Shown one piece after another: positions 61,501 through 64,000 of a DNA stretch of 64,000 nucleotides. Position 1 is the stretch's first letter; each line of letters starts with the position of its first letter. The notes under the pieces are model-generated. The model made no database searches. It was not told where the DNA came from and saw nothing but the letters and a program-made list of their open reading frames with translations. Origin of the DNA: Yinghuangia seranimata (GTDB taxonomy: Bacteria; Actinomycetota; Actinomycetes; Streptomycetales; Streptomycetaceae). Location: positions 1 to 64,000 of the forward strand of contig NZ_JASAOI010000062.1 in assembly GCF_029953285.1 (NCBI RefSeq), written 5' to 3'. The position numbers and the translations under genes were made by a program.

Positions 61501-61640
61501 TCCGGGGACGACACTTCGGCCGCTCCCGGAGCCGGCTGCGACGCGGGGCTTCCCGGTGGGGGTGGGGTGGAGCCGAATGCGGAGGGCATCGGCGCGGCGA
61601 GGAGTGCCAGTGCCGCGACCGCTGTTGCGACGCGTTTCAA
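58578..61640 (-). CDS. Large secreted HExxH metallopeptidase-like protein
   Basis: The 1020-residue precursor has a Sec signal peptide (residues 1-23) and a Pro/Ala/Ser-rich pro-region (about 24-100). The gluzincin-type zinc site is His348-Glu-x2-His352 (HELFH) with Glu376 24 residues later in WWMEASAEW. The rest (about 500-1020) consists of beta-rich domains that are repeated in pattern. Substrate is unknown; extracellular protein or glycoprotein is likely. The start is TTG 61640, with GGAGG 9 bases upstream. A gutted duplicate lies directly upstream. Confidence 0.75.
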   Translation of the reverse strand: MKRVATAVAALALLAAPMPSAFGSTPPPPGSPASQPAPGAAEVSSPDGSPAAGEPDPHGSPPPVSAAAPAYNAARTASAAAALKARSAASGKSGNPNPAPDFGPGDKVVPAWSQHRINDDQLVRYGVQNLIGSKDLPAEFRPDKALGEEAAGYQAFLFEHLTSATPQTKAWVNDLFSVKKAGAKTATATTAATSLAADLPDDPKNACGTVTIYLADQFQCLYVTEHANIYYNIERTVGDPDHGGYVEPGLKPEFNRSSDTPDAVYKMAEGLESAWKTYQAMGFVISLPAGPLDVWVGHSSAKDGAGVAFPFEFPGAGHNPTILLPQDMAVGAGNPVPINFQFNYLPRHELFHCFQYHYMPNADFVFNLGATNWWMEASAEWATHKSFEADPSYDGEARENEYYARNLAKFLGSPGRAINAWDGFGNSRQYSVNPLAEYLTERTDNRFVRLTWEVYSTAGGKSLDAIKAVMSGYGLDANAAMLDFAVANYRLSNPVSAWSPQTQAWVTAPGYTDPQASTTWRGILADGNVGTDSYAGGRPAHGTAVLGGLAPTWNTGNLTAELQPGGAFYVDLMTGFQKGKIGDQGVLQVHVDPKPNLRYSVVTWRGSGSTTGALYPAINETYSLDASGNAYVRVSDPSMVATLVVARVDLVAEPSDAVNNKLSFGWNASVTQDVVSPLTVDGDPGAVVSSVPGLHAWFTVPVAANQTFYVASRGKYDANVTLRAPWGSKMGSGTAYGGMVNELFTGAYKTGFYTLGASPGVVYLEAVPSTTGQLDVSLRALDVNTIPTATAVVEGAPVTVATTKWGQRAKLRFSVPVGQTFYLAGSSAVHSVYETQQVPYYPVDSWLEYMTNGTKRHDIGRVLTSAGTGDYAVDIRPTPFDPTDAPFPYELRVLSTVVKAAATPNGSVTTVDMSTWGRRAQITFPGTAGQKINVDAANIGPACTFGPGLCSGSAAFWNPYNPPYYSTLAAVGGLPRPSTPPNPTGQRSITGYALPTTGTQTLELGNQQSDSAKYTIAIYP

Positions 61641-61697
61641 AGGGGGGAGCCTCCGATCGATCGACGAGCACGTTGGGGGGCGTGCATGACCGACGGC

Positions 61698-61720
61698 CCG
61701 GCCCGCGTGAACAGGGCCGG
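61698..61720 (-). terminator. Decayed terminator of the duplicate gene
   Basis: CCGGCCC (61698-61704) and GGGCCGG (61714-61720). The flanks also match those of the intact terminator at 58526-58549. Confidence 0.5.
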
Positions 61721-61742
61721 ACCGTCGGTGTCCGGGGGTGCG

Positions 61743-62018
61743 CTAGGCCGCGGTGGTCGCGGTCACCTTTCGCCCGGCGCGGCGGGCGGCGTGCGGCGCG
61801 GGTGCCTCGATCGGGTCGACCGGCGGCGGGGAACCACAAGGGTTCGGTTCACCCGCCGCCGGTGCCGCCGACGGCCTGTCTGGGGACGACACTTCGACGA
61901 GTCCCGGCTTGGGGCGCAAGACCGGGCCACCTGGGGGAGGTGGTGTGGAGTCGAGAGCGGACGGCGTCGGCGAGTTGGGGAGCGCCAGTGCCGCGTTCGC
62001 TGTTGCGACGCGTTTCAA
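61743..62018 (-). pseudogene. Gutted tandem duplicate of the metallopeptidase gene
   Basis: A 91-codon frame with TTG start at 62018 begins like the intact gene (MKRVATA then AALAL, and later STPPPPG, EVSSPD, AAGEP, GSPPPV). It then joins to a segment resembling AGAKTATATTAA near residue 185 of the intact protein and stops. Downstream it keeps a decayed copy of the intact terminator. It is what remains after duplication and deletion of about 2.8 kb, including the catalytic part. Confidence 0.7.
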
Positions 62019-62199
62019 GGAGCCTCCGTTCGATGCAGCCGCGATCACGGCCAGACGGGATTCTGGCAGCGGAGATCGCGAAGTCGGAGGCTCGGAGCGG
62101 CACACCGGACCCGGGGCAACCGGGTGCGGTTCTCACCGTGCGGGGGTCAACCGCCGTGCGGGCAGAGCGGCTTCGGGAGAGGGCGGGGTCGGTTCCGGG

Positions 62200-63357
62200 T
62201 CAGCGGCGGGCGGCGGCGTCGAGCACGCGGGTGGCGAGCCACAGGTCGCGTTGGACGACGGGGTTGCCGAGGCCGTCGGTGCGGAGGCGTTCGGAGAGCC
62301 GGGCGAGCCGTTTGCGCAGGCCGGGGCCCGATATGCCGAGGACGTACGCGGCGGCGCGGGCCTGGCAGTCGTAGTCGAGCCAGACCCGCAGGGTGACGGC
62401 GTCGGTGGAGTCGGGCTCGTCGAGGACGTCGCGCAGCACCGCGCGGGCCCAGCCGCGGGCGAGCGGCTGGGTGAGGACGGCGCCGAAGTCGACCCGTCGG
62501 GGCGTGTCCAGCGGGCGGGGGCGCGGGAGTTCGTCGAGGGCCAGGGCGAGGCAGAGGGTGGCCTGGGAGCCGACCGTGGCCAGGTCCAGGCGCAGGAGTC
62601 GGCCGACCAGCCGGAGCCGGGACGCGACGGTGTTGCGGTGCAGGTAGAGCCGGGCGGCGGCTTCGCGGCCGAAGACGAGCCACATGCGGGCGGTGGTCAT
62701 CAGGTCGTCGGGCAGCGGGTCCTGGGGCCTGGCGGGCTCGTGCGCGCGGATCGGGGCGAGGAAGCCGGCCGCCCACTGCCGCCCCAACTCGCCGGTGAGC
62801 GGCGCGAATCCGTTGCCGGGGCTGGGTACGGCCGGTCCGTCGGAGGCGCGTCGGCCGGGGGCCATGAGCCCGGCGAGTGCCTGGCCGTACGCGAACACGA
62901 CGTCCTGCAGCGGCAGCGCCAGACTGGCGGCGATGCGGCAGCGGCCGCCCATCGCGGCGCGGACGGCGGCCGCGTAGCCGACGGCGTCGCCGGGCGCGAG
63001 GACGAGGACGTGCAGCGCGTGGTCGGGGCAGCGCCGCACCCACACCTCGGTGCCGGTCTCCGCGCCGACGCGGACGCAGGCATCGGCGGCACGGTCGCGT
63101 TCACCGGCCCGCGCCTGGACGACGAACGCCCGTACCGGGTCCGGGAGTCCGCCACCGGCCAGGGCGGCGATCCGCCGGGCGGGCTCCAGGCGCCCGGACA
63201 TCACGAGTTCGACGACGCTCTCGCGCAGCGCGGTCTCGGCGGCGTGCAGCCGCCGGACGCGGTCGTCGAGGTCCGCGCGTTCGCGGGCCAGCGCGGTCAG
63301 CCAGACGGCCGTCGCGAAGTCCGTCCCGGTGTCCGCGGTGTCCTGGCGCTCCGCCAC
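62200..63357 (-). CDS. PucR-type helix-turn-helix regulator (lacking the PucR sensor domain)
   Basis: The 385-residue protein has a C-terminal PucR/CdaR helix-turn-helix. The segment LYLHRNTVASRLRLVGRLL lies at about 240-258, and a second similar segment DYDCQARAAAYVLGISGPGLRKRLARL sits near the end (split by Ala). The N-terminal PucR domain is missing. It is a regulator of unknown target, convergent in orientation to nothing recognisable. GTG 63357 has GGGGGATGAG upstream. Confidence 0.65.
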   Translation of the reverse strand: MAERQDTADTGTDFATAVWLTALARERADLDDRVRRLHAAETALRESVVELVMSGRLEPARRIAALAGGGLPDPVRAFVVQARAGERDRAADACVRVGAETGTEVWVRRCPDHALHVLVLAPGDAVGYAAAVRAAMGGRCRIAASLALPLQDVVFAYGQALAGLMAPGRRASDGPAVPSPGNGFAPLTGELGRQWAAGFLAPIRAHEPARPQDPLPDDLMTTARMWLVFGREAAARLYLHRNTVASRLRLVGRLLRLDLATVGSQATLCLALALDELPRPRPLDTPRRVDFGAVLTQPLARGWARAVLRDVLDEPDSTDAVTLRVWLDYDCQARAAAYVLGISGPGLRKRLARLSERLRTDGLGNPVVQRDLWLATRVLDAAARR

Positions 63358-63492
63358 CTCATCCCCCGGCGTGTCCGACCGTCGTACGGTCCCCCGGGCG
63401 GGAACGCGGCCGCGCCGCCGCCTCGGTGATCATCGTCGATCGCCCACAGGCCGCGCAACGGCGCCCCGGGGCCACCGGTGCGCGGGAACGCC

Positions 63493-63529
63493 GCAGCGGG
63501 CCCCGCGCGGCCCGAACGGGGCCCGCTGC
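63493..63529. terminator. 12-bp hairpin in intergenic DNA
   Basis: GCAGCGGGCCCC (63493-63504) pairs with GGGGCCCGCTGC (63518-63529). It may belong to a terminator cluster between the regulator and the catalase gene. Confidence 0.5.
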
Positions 63530-63631
63530 GGGCCCGCGGACGGCTCCGCCGCCGTCGGGTGGAGCCGCCGGGCGGCGCGGTGATCTGAGCAGCACCATGT
63601 CACGCACCCCGCCGCCCGGCGGTGTTCCGAC

Positions 63632-63689
63632 ACCGGGGGACGCCTCGCGTCGCGAGCCACCCCGCTCGCGGTGGACGGCGTCCCCCGGT
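63632..63689 (-). terminator. Large hairpin downstream of the catalase gene
   Basis: Outer 13-bp perfect stem (63632-63644 with 63677-63689) around a nested smaller hairpin. On the minus strand it follows the catalase stop after the purine repeat. Confidence 0.6.
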
Positions 63690-63691
63690 CG

Positions 63692-63726
63692 TTCTTCCTT
63701 CTTCTTCCTTCTTCTTCCTTCTTCCT
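63692..63726. repeat. Pyrimidine microsatellite (CTTCTTCCTT unit)
   Basis: Three and a half copies of a 10-base unit, TTCTTCCTT-type, all C/T on the plus strand. It lies in the 3' untranslated part of the catalase gene. Confidence 0.8.
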
Positions 63727-63737
63727 GCGGTCGCCAG

Positions 63738-64000
63738 CTAGTTGGCGGCGTCGCGCAGCTCGCGCACGGCCTGCTCCAGGCGGCGGCCGTACTCGGGGTC
63801 GGCCGCGTGGAAGTGCGGCAGCACCCGCTCGACGATGTCGTCGCGCTGCACCTGCGCGATGAACCCGGCGAGGTTGGCGATGAGGCGGGACTTCTCGTCG
63901 GCGCTCATGAGGCGGTAGAGCTCGCCGGCCTGGAAGAAGTCGTCGTCCTTGACGTGCTGCGGCGCCTCGTGGGTGCCGGTGAAGCCGACCACGGCCGACG
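63738..64000 (-). CDS. Catalase, C-terminal fragment (runs off window)
   Basis: About 87 residues are visible and the frame is open to the window edge, so the start lies outside. The sequence (DDDFFQAGELYRLMS, then ADEKSRLIANLAGFIAQV and AADPEYGRRLEQAV) matches the conserved C-terminal helical part of haem catalases. The haem-binding and active-site residues lie in the unseen part. A large hairpin follows downstream. Confidence 0.85.
   Translation of the reverse strand, partial: SAVVGFTGTHEAPQHVKDDDFFQAGELYRLMSADEKSRLIANLAGFIAQVQRDDIVERVLPHFHAADPEYGRRLEQAVRELRDAAN

Overview
The window comes from a high-GC, linear-chromosome-type actinomycete of the Streptomycetales. Supporting signs are the strong G/C third-position bias, the many GTG (and one TTG) starts, a two-component pair directly upstream of a mycobacterial/streptomycete-type multifunctional 2-oxoglutarate decarboxylase (KGD), a SepF protein, SARP and PucR regulators, DUF6325/DUF1707/DUF6104 proteins and SigE-type ECF sigma factors. 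I cannot name the genus. Most of the window is ordinary chromosome; no biosynthetic cluster, prophage or CRISPR array is visible.

Layout. 0-6.7 kb: serine hydrolase, amidase, TauD-like dioxygenase with a possible leader peptide, secreted polysaccharide-deacetylase-like protein, and a dienelactone-hydrolase-like enzyme. 6.9-10 kb: a three-gene cassette with a WXG-type protein, a likely type VII secretion-linked unit of unknown function. 10-17.6 kb: SDR plus aminoglycoside-phosphotransferase-fold kinase, an ECF sigma factor with a membrane partner, an M48-like protein that has lost a zinc ligand, SoxR divergent from an SDR, and a QueA-like gene. 17.7-19 kb: an IS481-family element inserted at the edge of a 225-bp structured inverted-repeat element. 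19-26 kb: RarD-type transporter, GNAT, an SDR without its catalytic Tyr, tRNA-Lys(CTT), a class F sortase homologue that has lost all three catalytic residues, DUF6325, a secreted Cys-containing protein and a SARP regulator. 26-29 kb: SepF and a large glycosyltransferase-like membrane protein. 29-36 kb: a purine-catabolism locus (PucR, xanthine dehydrogenase FAD and 2Fe-2S subunits, AzgA-like permease, XdhC) in which the molybdenum catalytic subunit is missing and perhaps survives only as a 56-codon remnant. 36-40 kb: small regulator modules, namely XRE/epimerase, cupin, an HTH/Clp-N pair, MazEF, and a broken antitoxin copy. 40-45 kb: enoyl-CoA hydratase, a T4 Rnl1-like RNA ligase with no repair partner, and a threonine-dehydratase-like/ornithine-cyclodeaminase-like pair with an XRE-cupin regulator. 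45-49 kb: rhodanese, TetR, DHA2 transporter, PAP2 phosphatase. 49-55.5 kb: response regulator, histidine kinase, KGD and DUF6104. 55.5-58.4 kb: DUF4184, and DUF4097 with PadR under a large dyad operator. 58.5-62 kb: a 1020-residue secreted HExxH metallopeptidase and its gutted tandem duplicate. 62-64 kb: a PucR-type regulator and the C-terminus of a catalase running off the window.

Regulatory DNA is unusually easy to read here. Clean palindromic operators lie in front of the SoxR/SDR pair, the XRE/epimerase pair, the HTH/Clp-N pair, mazEF, the TetR/rhodanese pair, the PLP-enzyme operon and the PadR operon. A related site, TCTGA-N7-TCAG(A), occurs in front of three unlinked genes, none with an adjacent regulator. 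I did not find one single convincing new system. The best candidates for novelty are the WXG cassette, the triad-less sortase, the orphan RNA ligase, the xanthine dehydrogenase locus without its catalytic subunit, and the HTH/Clp-N pair.
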